Part shown: positions 1 to 5,584 of the stretch, in pieces | How the letters are laid out: the number at the start of each line of letters is the position of its first letter | How positions within the stretch are numbered: position 1 is the stretch's first letter | From: an uncultured Planctomycetia bacterium | GTDB taxonomy: Bacteria > Planctomycetota > UBA1135 > GCA-002686595 | Length of the DNA: 5,584 bases | Direction of reading: 5' to 3' | NCBI GenBank assembly: GCA_938003765.1 | Contig: CALKYE010000036.1 | Location: forward strand, 1 to 5,584 | Position numbers and translations under genes: made by a program | The notes under the pieces: model-generated | Told to the model about the DNA's origin: nothing | Seen by the model: the letters and a program-made list of their open reading frames with translations, nothing else | The model's database searches: none

Positions 1-1106
1 GTCGCGCTCTTGAAGCCGTAGAACTCCGGTCGCTGGAGCGCCGGCGCCGCGGTGAGCGGGATCTGCAGGGTTCGAATGGCCCACAGGTCGCGGAAGATGC
101 GGTACTTCAGCGCGGTCTGATCGAGGTAGTCGACGCCGGCCGAGCCGCCGGTGCCGGTGCGGCGGCCGATGACGCGCTCGACCATGCGGGCGTGGCGCTG
201 GCGGAAGACCACGAACAGTTGCTCGAGCTCGACCAGCGCGTCGAGCACTTCGCGCGGCCAGGCCAGCAGCGGCAGCTCGCGGTACGTGACGATGAACGTC
301 ATCGCAGCGCGGATGCGGCGGGTGCGCGCGCCGCCTTCGGCGTCGGTGGGCTCGAAGAAGGCGCGCGTCGAGCGCTTCTCGGTCTCGTAGCGCTCGCGCA
401 GCCGGTCGCGGTCCGCGTCGCCCCAGTCGAGCGACAACGCGCGGTCGCGCGCGGCGTCGACGCAGGCCGCGTGGGCCCCGAGGTAGTCCTCGACGAAGCG
501 GTCGAGTTCCTCGCGCGCGCGGGGATCGGAAGGCGCGACGCCGTCGATCGGCGCGCGATAGAGCCAGGACTCGATCGCCGACTTGAGCGTCGGCATGTCG
601 GCCAGCGAGCGCTCCACGCGCTCGAGCGCCGGCGACGCGTCCCCGCCGAAGCTGCGCAGCGCCTTCTTGTAGTCGCCGTCGATGCCCAGCGGGATGCGGT
701 CGTTCTCGTCCAGGCCGAACAGGATCTCGATCTGGCGCAACTGCGCGCTCTGGAAGCCCGACGCGCCCATCAGCTTGTCGCGGAAGGCGAGGTACTCGCG
801 CGTGGTGAGGGTCTCCATCACCTCGAAGTGCTGCTGCGCCATGCGCAGGATCGTGCTGATGCGCTTGAGGCCGCGGACGGCGCCGGAGAGCTGCTGCTCG
901 GCCACGCGCTCGTGGCGGAACAGGTCGCGCGCGCTGCGCATCTCGCGCAGGATCAGCTTGAACCACAGCTCGAAGACCTGGTGCACCGTGATGAACAGCA
1001 CCTCGTCGTTGGCGATCTTCGAATCGTCGCGCTCCAGGCCGCCTTGCAGCGCGAGCAGCTCTTCGACGCGGATGTAGTCCCAGTAGTTCGTGGGGCGTGC
1101 GTTCAT
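1..1106 (-). CDS. kynA: Tryptophan 2,3-dioxygenase, C-terminus cut by window edge
   Basis: Heme enzyme of the cytosol that opens the indole ring of L-tryptophan with O2 to give N-formyl-L-kynurenine, the first step of the kynurenine pathway; the family forms homotetramers. The reading frame is open from the ATG to the left edge (368 codons, no stop seen). Family hallmarks are visible: NYWDYIRVEELLALQGG at residues 7-23; HQVFELWFK at 42-50, with His42 as the distal-pocket histidine; EYLAFRDKLMGASGFQS at 104-120, with Tyr105 and Arg109 in the substrate-binding positions; RQRHARMVERVIG around His305, the expected proximal heme ligand; and TGTGGSAGVDYL with Thr319. The His305 to Thr319 spacing of 14 equals that of human TDO (328 to 342). 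The 263-residue spacing between the two histidines is close to the animal enzyme and longer than in compact bacterial forms of about 280 residues. By comparison with human TDO only a few residues should be missing. An AAGGA ribosome site supports the start. Identification is firm; the symbol follows bacterial usage. Confidence 0.96.
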   Translation of the reverse strand, partial: MNARPTNYWDYIRVEELLALQGGLERDDSKIANDEVLFITVHQVFELWFKLILREMRSARDLFRHERVAEQQLSGAVRGLKRISTILRMAQQHFEVMETLTTREYLAFRDKLMGASGFQSAQLRQIEILFGLDENDRIPLGIDGDYKKALRSFGGDASPALERVERSLADMPTLKSAIESWLYRAPIDGVAPSDPRAREELDRFVEDYLGAHAACVDAARDRALSLDWGDADRDRLRERYETEKRSTRAFFEPTDAEGGARTRRIRAAMTFIVTYRELPLLAWPREVLDALVELEQLFVVFRQRHARMVERVIGRRTGTGGSAGVDYLDQTALKYRIFRDLWAIRTLQIPLTAAPALQRPEFYGFKSA

Positions 1107-1114
1107 CAGGCGGG

Positions 1115-1119
1115 TCCTT
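1115..1119 (-). promoter_or_regulatory. Ribosome binding site of the tryptophan dioxygenase
   Basis: Read on the minus strand this is AAGGA, eight bases before the ATG at 1106. It fixes the start at the methionine just before the conserved NYWDYI block. Confidence 0.75.
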
Positions 1120-1181
1120 GGCGAGTCTTCCAGGGACACACGCTAACGACGCGCGGCCTCAGACCAACGGGCTAGCTCACC

Positions 1182-1200
1182 CGCCGCAGGTCTCGCGGCG
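1182..1200 (-). other. GC hairpin between the beta-helix gene and the dioxygenase gene
   Basis: Six bases at 1182-1187 (CGCCGC) pair perfectly with 1195-1200 (GCGGCG) around a seven-base loop. It lies just after the stop of the large beta-helix gene and before the dioxygenase, in a 117-base gap. No T-run follows in the minus-strand direction, so it is not a standard intrinsic terminator. In DNA this GC-rich a stem of this size can arise by chance. The nearby palindrome CGCGGCCGCG at 1209-1218 is another such GC self-complement. No convincing promoter for the dioxygenase was seen here. Confidence 0.25.
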
Positions 1201-1223
1201 CTCTCCGACGCGGCCGCGCCGCC

Positions 1224-4049
1224 TCACGGCTGTTGCTCGTAGCAGCCCATGTCGACGATTCCCCGCGTTCCTGCGCCGGTGTTGGGAGCGGACGGCGTGT
1301 CGTAGAAGCGCGCCAGCCCCAAGAGGTCGTAGGGCGTCGGCTCGAGCACGTCGCCGTCACCGTCGAGGTCGAACTCGTCGGCGAAGACGAGCGAGCTGTC
1401 GCCGGAGTCGACGCACGGAGAGCTCGGCAGCAGGCGGTAGTCGTTGTCCTCGGGCGTCGCCGGGTTGTTGTCCGGGCCGTACTCGTCGACGAACTGCGGA
1501 GCGAGCGACAGGTTGCCAGCCCCCCAGCTCAAGACGCCGCCATTCGTTGTGGTGACGCCCACCTGGCCGTTGTAGACGGTGGAGCGCTGAATCGTCAGAA
1601 CCGCAAGGCTGCTCGAGGCCGTGAGCTGCGCGCCGTTGGGCGCCGTGTTGTCCCACACGATGCAGTTGCTCATGGTCACCGGGCGGAACGAATGGACGGC
1701 GGCGCTGCTGAGGGACGTCACGTCGTTTCCGACGATGGTGCAGCACGAGAGTTCGCTCGGGCCATTGGAGTAGATCGCTCCGCCGCCGATGCCGCTGTTC
1801 CCGGCGAATCGGCAGTTCTCGAAACGCGGCGGCGTGGGAGCGGCGCTGGTCGGGAAGACCACCGTGTGGACTGCGCCGCCGAAGCTCGACAGCGAGCGGT
1901 TTCTGTGGAAAACACAGCCGATCACGCGCACAGCGGAGGATTGGCCGCTCATGTACAGCGCGCCACCGCTGTTCGGGCTTTCGTTGTCGACGAAGACGCT
2001 GCCGCGGATCGACAGCGGCGAGTTCCCAACGAGCGTGAGCTGAAGCGCTCCGCCTACTGCGCTGGGGTGCAAACAACGGTTCCCTCGGAAGGCGCAGTCC
2101 ACGATGGTCGCGCCGACGCCGTAGCTGTACACCGCGCCGCCGCCGAGGCCCTGCGTAGCGACGCAGTTCTCGATCGAGCAGTCGCGCAGCGTGAAGCTGG
2201 CGTTCCACGCTTTGACCGCGCCGCCTTCCAGCCCGACTCCGTTGCGGATCGTGAATCCCTCGATCCTCACGTCGCTCTCACCGTTGTGGATCCAGAACGC
2301 GCGCGCCTGCGACTGGCAGTCGATCACGCAGTTCGCCGGGCCGTTCACGCTGCGCACCGTCAGGTTCTTGCCGCTGAACTCGATGGCTTGATTGCCAGCG
2401 CCGACGTACATCCCATCGGCGACGTGGATCGTGTGGCCGGTCTGGGCCGAGAGCACCGCTTGCCAGATCGTCTCGAACGGCGCGCCAATCGAACCGTTGC
2501 CGCCGGGCGCCGCGGAGTCGTCGACGTACCAGTCCGGACCGCCCGGCAGGATCTCGCAGGCATCAGGGATGCCGTTCTGATTCACGTCCACGAGCGCGCC
2601 TGAGGCCAGCTCGCACTCGTCGGGAATTCCGTTGTTGTTGCAGTCGCCGCTCGCGCCCGCGGCGATCTGGCAACTGTCGAGCTGCAGATCCCACTGGCAG
2701 TCGCCCGCCGAGCCTTCGACGAGATCGAGGATGTCGAGCACGGCGTTCCCATCGCAGTCCGGCGCGCCGGCGCGATCGAGCACCAGCACCGCCATCGGTG
2801 ACGAGGGCAGCTTCAGCGCGGGGTTCGAGCTCGCGACGAGGCCTTGCAGATAGACGATGCGCCCGCCGTCCGGCGCGAGCACGTCGCCCGTGCGGCGGAC
2901 GATCGTTCCCAGACCGCTCGCGCCCAGCGTGATCGGCGCGCCGCCCAGCCCGACGGTCGCGGGATTACCTGCGAGCCACACGCCGATGACCGGGCTCGGC
3001 AGCAGCCACGTTTGCGTGTTCGACTGCAGCAGCCAGGCGAGGTCGCCTGGGTCGCCCTCGACAGTGACGTCGAGCAGCGAGCGATCCGACACGATGGTCG
3101 GCGCCTTGAACGTGCGCGCAGCGCCGGGATGCTGCACGACGATTCCCGCGCCACCGAACGGAGATCCGGGCGCGCCGTCGTAGAGCGGCGAGAAGAGCGA
3201 ACTGATGCCCTTCGGGCCCGGGACCAGCAAGTTGTCGAGCAACTGCGCCTGCGCGCTGGTTTCCAGCCGCAGTCCGTCGCCGCCGTCGCCGCCCTCGGCG
3301 TAGAGGTAGTCCCAGCCGTCGCCTCCCGCGCCGCCCTCGAAGCGCGTGTTCACGGCGACGACGCCGAAGTCGAACTGAAACAGGGCGTGCCCGCCGTCGC
3401 CGCCGGAGAAGCTGTAGTCGCCGCCCGCGCCGGCGATCAGGGTGCTGTCGTAGAGCGCTAGCGCCGAGCCGCTGGCGCGAATCCCGTCACCGCCGCTCCC
3501 ACCGATGCACTCGTAGGTGCCGTCGCCGCCGTTGTGGTAGCCGCGACCGCCGACGATCATGCAGCGCGAGAACACGTTGCGCGCGCTGTTCGTGGCCTCG
3601 ACGCCATGGCCGCCCTCGCCGTTGTTCGTGCAGCTTCCGATCAGGCCCACGCCTCCCCGAAAGGTGCAGCGCTGCACTCGGACCTGCCCCGCGTTGGAAT
3701 CCAGCCGCAGTCCTGGGGCTGAGCGGGTCGGGAGGCTCGCGCCGGTGGCGTCGAGGCCCGAGAGCACGACGCGCTGGCTCGGCCCGAGGTTGCGCACCTC
3801 GATCGTGCCGGTGATCGACACGACGTCGCCCGGCAAGGCGAAGATCGAGAGCGACTTGTTGTCGATCACGAAGGGCGCGTAGGTCCCCGGCGCGACGATG
3901 AGCACGTCGCCGGGCGCGGCAGCGGCGATCGCCGTCGCCAGGTCCGGCAGCACGCCGAGGCCCGGGGCATCGACGATCACTACGCCTTCCGCGTTTGCGG
4001 CGGCGGCGAGGAGTGCGACGGACACAACGCGGTGAATCTCCAGCTTCAT
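1224..4049 (-). CDS. Large secreted right-handed beta-helix protein with two helix halves
   Basis: A 941-residue exported protein of unknown substrate. Residues 1-20 form a signal peptide (MKLEIHR, then a hydrophobic Val/Leu/Ala stretch, with AxA before Glu21). Residues 36-74 are a beta-helix N-terminal cap of the 'AxxxAxPGDVLIVAPGTY' kind. Residues 146-279 hold four glycine-rich repeats, and 316-425 a beta-rich domain. Residues 431-499 are an Asp/Asn calcium-binding linker. Residues 507-565 are a second cap (YVDDSA..PGGNGS, then GHTIHVADGMY). Residues 598-821 hold eight FxxN/GGA rungs, and 848-941 a terminal module with DYRLLPSSPCVDSGD, DLDGDGD and VDMGCYE. The frame runs upstream to an ATG at 4091, but the ATG at 4049 is chosen because GGAGGA lies five bases before it and the signal peptide starts there. 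Proteins with these parts are usually surface or matrix proteins, sometimes polysaccharide-active. I see no catalytic motif, so no enzyme activity is assigned. There is no membrane anchor, autotransporter barrel or sorting tail after the last module. Confidence 0.9.
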   Translation of the reverse strand: MKLEIHRVVSVALLAAAANAEGVVIVDAPGLGVLPDLATAIAAAAPGDVLIVAPGTYAPFVIDNKSLSIFALPGDVVSITGTIEVRNLGPSQRVVLSGLDATGASLPTRSAPGLRLDSNAGQVRVQRCTFRGGVGLIGSCTNNGEGGHGVEATNSARNVFSRCMIVGGRGYHNGGDGTYECIGGSGGDGIRASGSALALYDSTLIAGAGGDYSFSGGDGGHALFQFDFGVVAVNTRFEGGAGGDGWDYLYAEGGDGGDGLRLETSAQAQLLDNLLVPGPKGISSLFSPLYDGAPGSPFGGAGIVVQHPGAARTFKAPTIVSDRSLLDVTVEGDPGDLAWLLQSNTQTWLLPSPVIGVWLAGNPATVGLGGAPITLGASGLGTIVRRTGDVLAPDGGRIVYLQGLVASSNPALKLPSSPMAVLVLDRAGAPDCDGNAVLDILDLVEGSAGDCQWDLQLDSCQIAAGASGDCNNNGIPDECELASGALVDVNQNGIPDACEILPGGPDWYVDDSAAPGGNGSIGAPFETIWQAVLSAQTGHTIHVADGMYVGAGNQAIEFSGKNLTVRSVNGPANCVIDCQSQARAFWIHNGESDVRIEGFTIRNGVGLEGGAVKAWNASFTLRDCSIENCVATQGLGGGAVYSYGVGATIVDCAFRGNRCLHPSAVGGALQLTLVGNSPLSIRGSVFVDNESPNSGGALYMSGQSSAVRVIGCVFHRNRSLSSFGGAVHTVVFPTSAAPTPPRFENCRFAGNSGIGGGAIYSNGPSELSCCTIVGNDVTSLSSAAVHSFRPVTMSNCIVWDNTAPNGAQLTASSSLAVLTIQRSTVYNGQVGVTTTNGGVLSWGAGNLSLAPQFVDEYGPDNNPATPEDNDYRLLPSSPCVDSGDSSLVFADEFDLDGDGDVLEPTPYDLLGLARFYDTPSAPNTGAGTRGIVDMGCYEQQP
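1227..1508 (-). other. C-terminal 'choice-of-anchor Q'-like module
   Basis: Residues 848-941 follow the pattern of a module found at or near the end of many secreted bacterial beta-helix proteins: SLAPQFVD, then DYRLLPSSPCVDSGD, an acidic DLDGDGD stretch at 894-900, and GIVDMGCYE close to the stop. In the family this module normally precedes one of several surface anchors. Here only three residues follow CYE. The acidic stretch could bind calcium. The match is from remembered family patterns, not a search. Confidence 0.7.
1587..2258 (-). repeat. Eight FxxN/GGA beta-helix rungs (Pmp-like)
   Basis: Protein repeats at residues 598-821, with units of about 24-34 residues. Most begin with Gly/Asp/Asn-Cys-x-Phe/Ile-x-x-Asn and continue to GGA plus Val/Ile/Leu. 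Unit starts are G598, D623, D651, G683, G711, N745, C769 and N795. The FxxN positions read FRGN, FVDN, FHRN, FAGN and, in degenerate form, IVGN. The GGA positions read GGAV, GGAL and GGAI; the seventh unit has SAAV and the eighth has GAQL. Cysteine fills the second position in six of the eight units. This pairing of FxxN with GGA(I/L/V) is the signature of chlamydial polymorphic membrane proteins and of beta-helix proteins in related phyla. Confidence 0.8.
2553..2759 (-). other. Calcium-binding Asp/Asn linker between the two halves
   Basis: Residues 431-499 carry three acidic Dx(D/N)xNxxxD-type loops: DCDGNAVLDILD at 431-442, DCNNNGIPDECE at 469-480 and DVNQNGIPDACE at 488-499. Paired cysteines accompany them. 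Loops of this kind, like thrombospondin type 3 or dockerin loops, bind calcium and stiffen linkers in secreted proteins. Strings of DCNxNGIPDxCE are frequent in planctomycete secreted proteins. Calcium binding is inferred from the motif. Confidence 0.75.
2775..3104 (-). other. Beta-rich domain closing the first half
   Basis: Residues 316-425 have no helix-type repeats and alternate hydrophobic and polar residues, with landmarks VEGDPGDLAWLLQS, LLPSPVIGVWLAG, ITLGASGLGTIV, GGRIVYLQGLV and a final MAVLVLD. This pattern resembles an unnamed domain often seen at the very C-terminus of planctomycete secreted proteins (a PGD...LL start, a GxxYxQ near the end, then a last beta strand). That resemblance is from memory and unverified. 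In this protein it is internal. Confidence 0.45.
3213..3614 (-). repeat. Four glycine-rich protein repeats with a 24-residue core
   Basis: Residues 146-279. Unit starts fall at G146, G186, G219 and G256. Each unit opens with GGHG, GGDG or GGHA, then an alternating hydrophobic segment, then (in the first three units) a second glycine cluster around core positions 21-26 (GGRG, GAGGD, GGAGGDG). The 24-residue cores align without gaps. The following loops vary, so whole units are 40, 33 and 37 residues; the fourth decays into VPGPKG. The nucleotides show the same GCC-rich blocks on the plus strand. They are probably beta-helix coils with glycine-rich, Asp-bearing turns. Confidence 0.75.
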
Positions 4050-4054
4050 CTCAG

Positions 4055-4060
4055 TCCTCC
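4055..4060 (-). promoter_or_regulatory. Strong ribosome binding site of the large beta-helix gene
   Basis: GGAGGA on the minus strand, five bases before the ATG at 4049. It decides the start in favour of the signal-peptide methionine over the upstream in-frame ATG at 4091. Confidence 0.8.
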
Positions 4061-4100
4061 CCAGGGATGTTGCGCGGGCGCCACTGCCCACAGGCTAGTC

Positions 4101-4131
4101 GAGCTGGCGCCGGTCGCAGGCAGGCCAGCTC
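4101..4131. repeat. Eight-base inverted repeat upstream of the large gene
   Basis: GAGCTGGC at 4101-4108 pairs perfectly with GCCAGCTC at 4124-4131 around a 15-base loop. It lies in the 139-base gap between the two secreted-protein genes, about 50 bases before the large gene's start. No T-run follows on the minus strand, so it is more likely a leader hairpin or a protein-binding dyad than a terminator. A T5 run at 4168-4172 (minus strand), closer to the upstream gene's stop, has no good stem before it. Confidence 0.4.
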
Positions 4132-4188
4132 ATGCAGCGACCAGGCGCGTCGTTGGGTGCGCCGCAGAAAAAGATCGTCCGCGAGGGC

Positions 4189-5169
4189 TCAGGGCTGGCC
4201 CGCGAGCCCGTTGGGCGTCGGCGAGGTCTTCTTGTAGATGGCGAGCACGCCCGTCGACGGGTCGATGGTCTGGTCGACCACGATCGGCCCGGTGACCTCG
4301 GCGGGCTCCACCGGTCCGCCGAACCAGCAGTGGTCGAGCAGCAGTCGCTCGGCCTTCTTCTCCTGCGCCGGTGAGATCAGTCGCAGCTTGTCGTCCAGTC
4401 GGAAGTCGGTGTTGGAGATGCGCGTCGAGCCGAAGCGCCCGTACGTCGACTGCACGAACTCGGCGCGCGAGCTGAGCACCAGGTTGCCGTCGAACTCGAG
4501 CTTGGCGCAGTTGGCGAGCCGCGTCTGCGCGCCGCGCACCACGCAGTTGCGGATCAGCACGTCCGCGACGCCGTCGACTTCGAGGCCTCCGTTGAGGCCC
4601 TTCTGACGACCGTTCTCCTGGCCGTTCCACGACAGCATGAACAGCCGGCTCTTGTTGGCGGCCTTCTCGGAGATCGGCAGCCCGCGGACCACGAACGGCT
4701 TGCGCGAGCCTCCTCCGTGCACGGCGATGTCAGCGGCCGTCACGGCTACATCGAAGCTCGCGCTGTTCTCGAACCAGTTGTTCTCGCCGAAGACCTTGGC
4801 CGAGGTCGGCGCGTCGGCCGCGGTGCGAATGCCGCCGCTTTTGAACGAGCAGCGCGAGAAGTACAGGCTCTTGGCGTCGGCCGCGAGCTCGATCCAGACG
4901 TTCTCGAGCACCACCTCGCCGCCCGTCACGGCCTTGAGCTCGAGCGAGCCGCTCACTTCGAGCACCGCCTCCTCGCCGCGCCCGACGATGCGCGTGGCGC
5001 GCAGGCTCACGATGTCGACCGACGAAGGGATCTTGCAGCGCCCTTCGACGAAGTAGCTCGCGCCCTCGGCGCGCAGCGTGGTGGTCTTGTCGGTCGGAAA
5101 CGGCTCCTGGGCGAGCGCGGCCAGCGTCAGGACGAACAGAGCCGCGCAGCAGGCGATGAGGCGTTTCAT
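4189..5169 (-). CDS. Secreted protein of unknown function, probable small beta-helix
   Basis: I do not recognise the family. The 326-residue product starts with a signal peptide (MKRLIACC, then a Leu/Ala/Val core, probable cleavage after ALA20 before QEPFP). The mature part is made of short beta-strand-like stretches ending in small polar or Cys/Asn turns: VVLENVWIEL, SLYFSRCSFKSGG, DVLIRNCVVRGA with Asn208-Cys209, KLEFDGNLVLSS and LLLDHCWFGG. That strand-turn rhythm suggests a right-handed beta-helix or other repetitive beta fold; no catalytic motif stands out. An in-frame ATG at 5181 (MAGPMKRL) is an equally possible start, and neither has a clear ribosome site. The frame also stays open upstream, but there it runs antisense to the sigma factor and lacks a signal peptide. 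The gene is 139 bases upstream of the large beta-helix gene on the same strand, so the two may be co-transcribed. Confidence 0.8.
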   Translation of the reverse strand: MKRLIACCAALFVLTLAALAQEPFPTDKTTTLRAEGASYFVEGRCKIPSSVDIVSLRATRIVGRGEEAVLEVSGSLELKAVTGGEVVLENVWIELAADAKSLYFSRCSFKSGGIRTAADAPTSAKVFGENNWFENSASFDVAVTAADIAVHGGGSRKPFVVRGLPISEKAANKSRLFMLSWNGQENGRQKGLNGGLEVDGVADVLIRNCVVRGAQTRLANCAKLEFDGNLVLSSRAEFVQSTYGRFGSTRISNTDFRLDDKLRLISPAQEKKAERLLLDHCWFGGPVEPAEVTGPIVVDQTIDPSTGVLAIYKKTSPTPNGLAGQP

Positions 5170-5298
5170 GGGGCCGGCCATTGTGTCGGTGTCGCCGAGG
5201 CCCTCCAGCCTGATCGCGGCCGAATTCCTGCAACCTGCGTCGGGCTTGCGCCAGTAGAACGGTCCGTCCCCTGCGCTCGCGTGAACACCCCGACTGCG
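5170..5298. promoter_or_regulatory. Divergent intergenic region between secreted protein and sigma factor
   Basis: About 110-130 bases separate the two divergent starts, so the promoters of both genes should lie here or within the gene starts. I searched for -35/-10 pairs and ECF-type GGAAC/CGTC pairs on both strands and found none convincing. Neither gene has an obvious Shine-Dalgarno sequence in this region. Confidence 0.45.
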
Positions 5299-5584
5299 AT
5301 GACCACCCACGCCCGTCCGGACGGGGAGCTGCCGCCCTCTCTGGAAGCGCGACTCGCCGCCGAGGCGCCGGCCTTGCGGGCGTACCTGCGGCGCCTGAAC
5401 GCGCACGCGGCGAGCGGTGAAGAGGTCGACGACCTCGTGCAGGAGTCGCTGGTCCGCGCGCTCCGCTACGCCAGCTCCTACGACGCGCAGCGCCCGCTCG
5501 GCGCATGGTTGCGCACGGTCGCGTTGCGCGTGCTGCTCGACCAGCGCGCCCGCGAGCGACGCGCTCCGCAGCGGGAGGCCGATG
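5299..5584 (+). CDS. ECF-type RNA polymerase sigma factor, 3' end cut by window edge
   Basis: The first 95 codons of a sigma-70 family factor of the extracytoplasmic-function type, which directs RNA polymerase to a set of promoters. Region 2 is visible: residues 26-36 lead into EEVDDLVQESLVRAL at 41-55, the conserved DDLVQE core that contacts the polymerase clamp. It is followed by PLGAWLRTVALRVLLDQRARERR at 66-88, the tryptophan-containing -10 recognition helix and its Arg-rich end. The frame stays open to the right edge, so region 4 is not seen. An in-frame GTG at 5281 would add six residues (VNTPTA); ATG is preferred only by codon type, as neither start has a ribosome site. It diverges from a secreted-protein gene and could regulate it. 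No anti-sigma gene is visible; one could lie beyond the edge. Confidence 0.88.
   Translation, partial: MTTHARPDGELPPSLEARLAAEAPALRAYLRRLNAHAASGEEVDDLVQESLVRALRYASSYDAQRPLGAWLRTVALRVLLDQRARERRAPQREAD

Noticed and set aside
192..1175. Long open frame on the plus strand (327 codons)
   Set aside because: It is the antisense shadow of the tryptophan dioxygenase. Its product is an Arg/Ala/Glu/Val-rich string with no family motif, as expected opposite a GC-rich gene.
1233..2603. 456-codon plus-strand frame opposite the large beta-helix gene
   Set aside because: The minus-strand frame shows signal peptide, repeats and domain order. The plus-strand product is low-complexity Arg/Val/Ala sequence with no recognisable feature.
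3213..3614. Repetitive GCC-rich blocks as a CRISPR array or DNA tandem repeat
   Set aside because: The periodicity is at the protein level (Gly-Gly-Asp-Gly codons) with variable unit lengths and no conserved direct DNA repeat with spacers.
4050..4091. Upstream in-frame ATG at 4091 as the start of the large gene
   Set aside because: It would put 14 residues before the signal peptide and ignores the strong GGAGGA site placed for the ATG at 4049.
4144..4172. GGCGC/GCGCC stem with a nearby T5 run as a terminator of the small secreted-protein gene
   Set aside because: On the minus strand the T-run comes before the stem rather than after it, and the stem is only five pairs.
5140..5181. Lipoprotein signal (LIAC followed by Cys) in the small secreted protein
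   Set aside because: The cysteines at residues 7 and 8 come before the hydrophobic core, not after it, so they cannot serve as a lipobox. An ordinary signal peptidase site after ALA20 fits better.
5222..5228. GGAATTC on the minus strand as an ECF-type -35 element
   Set aside because: No matching -10 element lies at the expected 15-17 base spacing.
5182..5406. N-terminal extension of the small secreted protein to 5406
   Set aside because: The extension is Arg/Gly-rich, runs antisense to the sigma factor start, and would bury the signal peptide.

Overview
The window is GC-rich bacterial DNA with short gaps and genes on both strands. Three genes lie on the minus strand: a tryptophan 2,3-dioxygenase cut by the left edge, a 941-residue secreted beta-helix protein, and a secreted protein of about 326 residues. 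On the plus strand, diverging from the last of these, an ECF-type sigma factor is cut by the right edge. The host is probably a Planctomycetota-like bacterium or another Gram-negative with a large secreted-protein repertoire. The clues are the DCNNNGIPDECE-type calcium-binding linker, large beta-helix proteins and an ECF sigma factor. This is inference, not a placement.

Layout: 1-1106 (-) tryptophan 2,3-dioxygenase, with a clear AAGGA ribosome site; 1107-1223 gap with a small GC hairpin; 1224-4049 (-) giant beta-helix protein, with a strong GGAGGA site; 4050-4188 gap with an 8-bp inverted repeat; 4189-5169 (-) unrecognised secreted protein; 5170-5298 divergent gap; 5299-5584 (+) start of the sigma factor.

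The large protein is the richest object. It reads as two complete secreted beta-helix proteins joined head to tail. Half 1 has a signal peptide, an N-terminal cap, four glycine-rich repeats with a 24-residue core, and a beta domain. Half 2 has a calcium-binding Asp/Asn linker, a second N-terminal cap, eight FxxN/GGA rungs like those of chlamydial Pmp proteins, and a C-terminal module resembling the 'choice-of-anchor Q' domain with no visible anchor after it.

Working relationships: the two secreted proteins are consecutive on one strand and could be co-transcribed, and the divergent sigma factor could control them. Neither point is shown by the sequence. The dioxygenase is probably a functionally separate neighbour; no other kynurenine-pathway gene is visible. 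I see no CRISPR array, mobile element, tRNA or rRNA, and no clear case for a wholly new system. The most unusual item is the architecture of the large protein.
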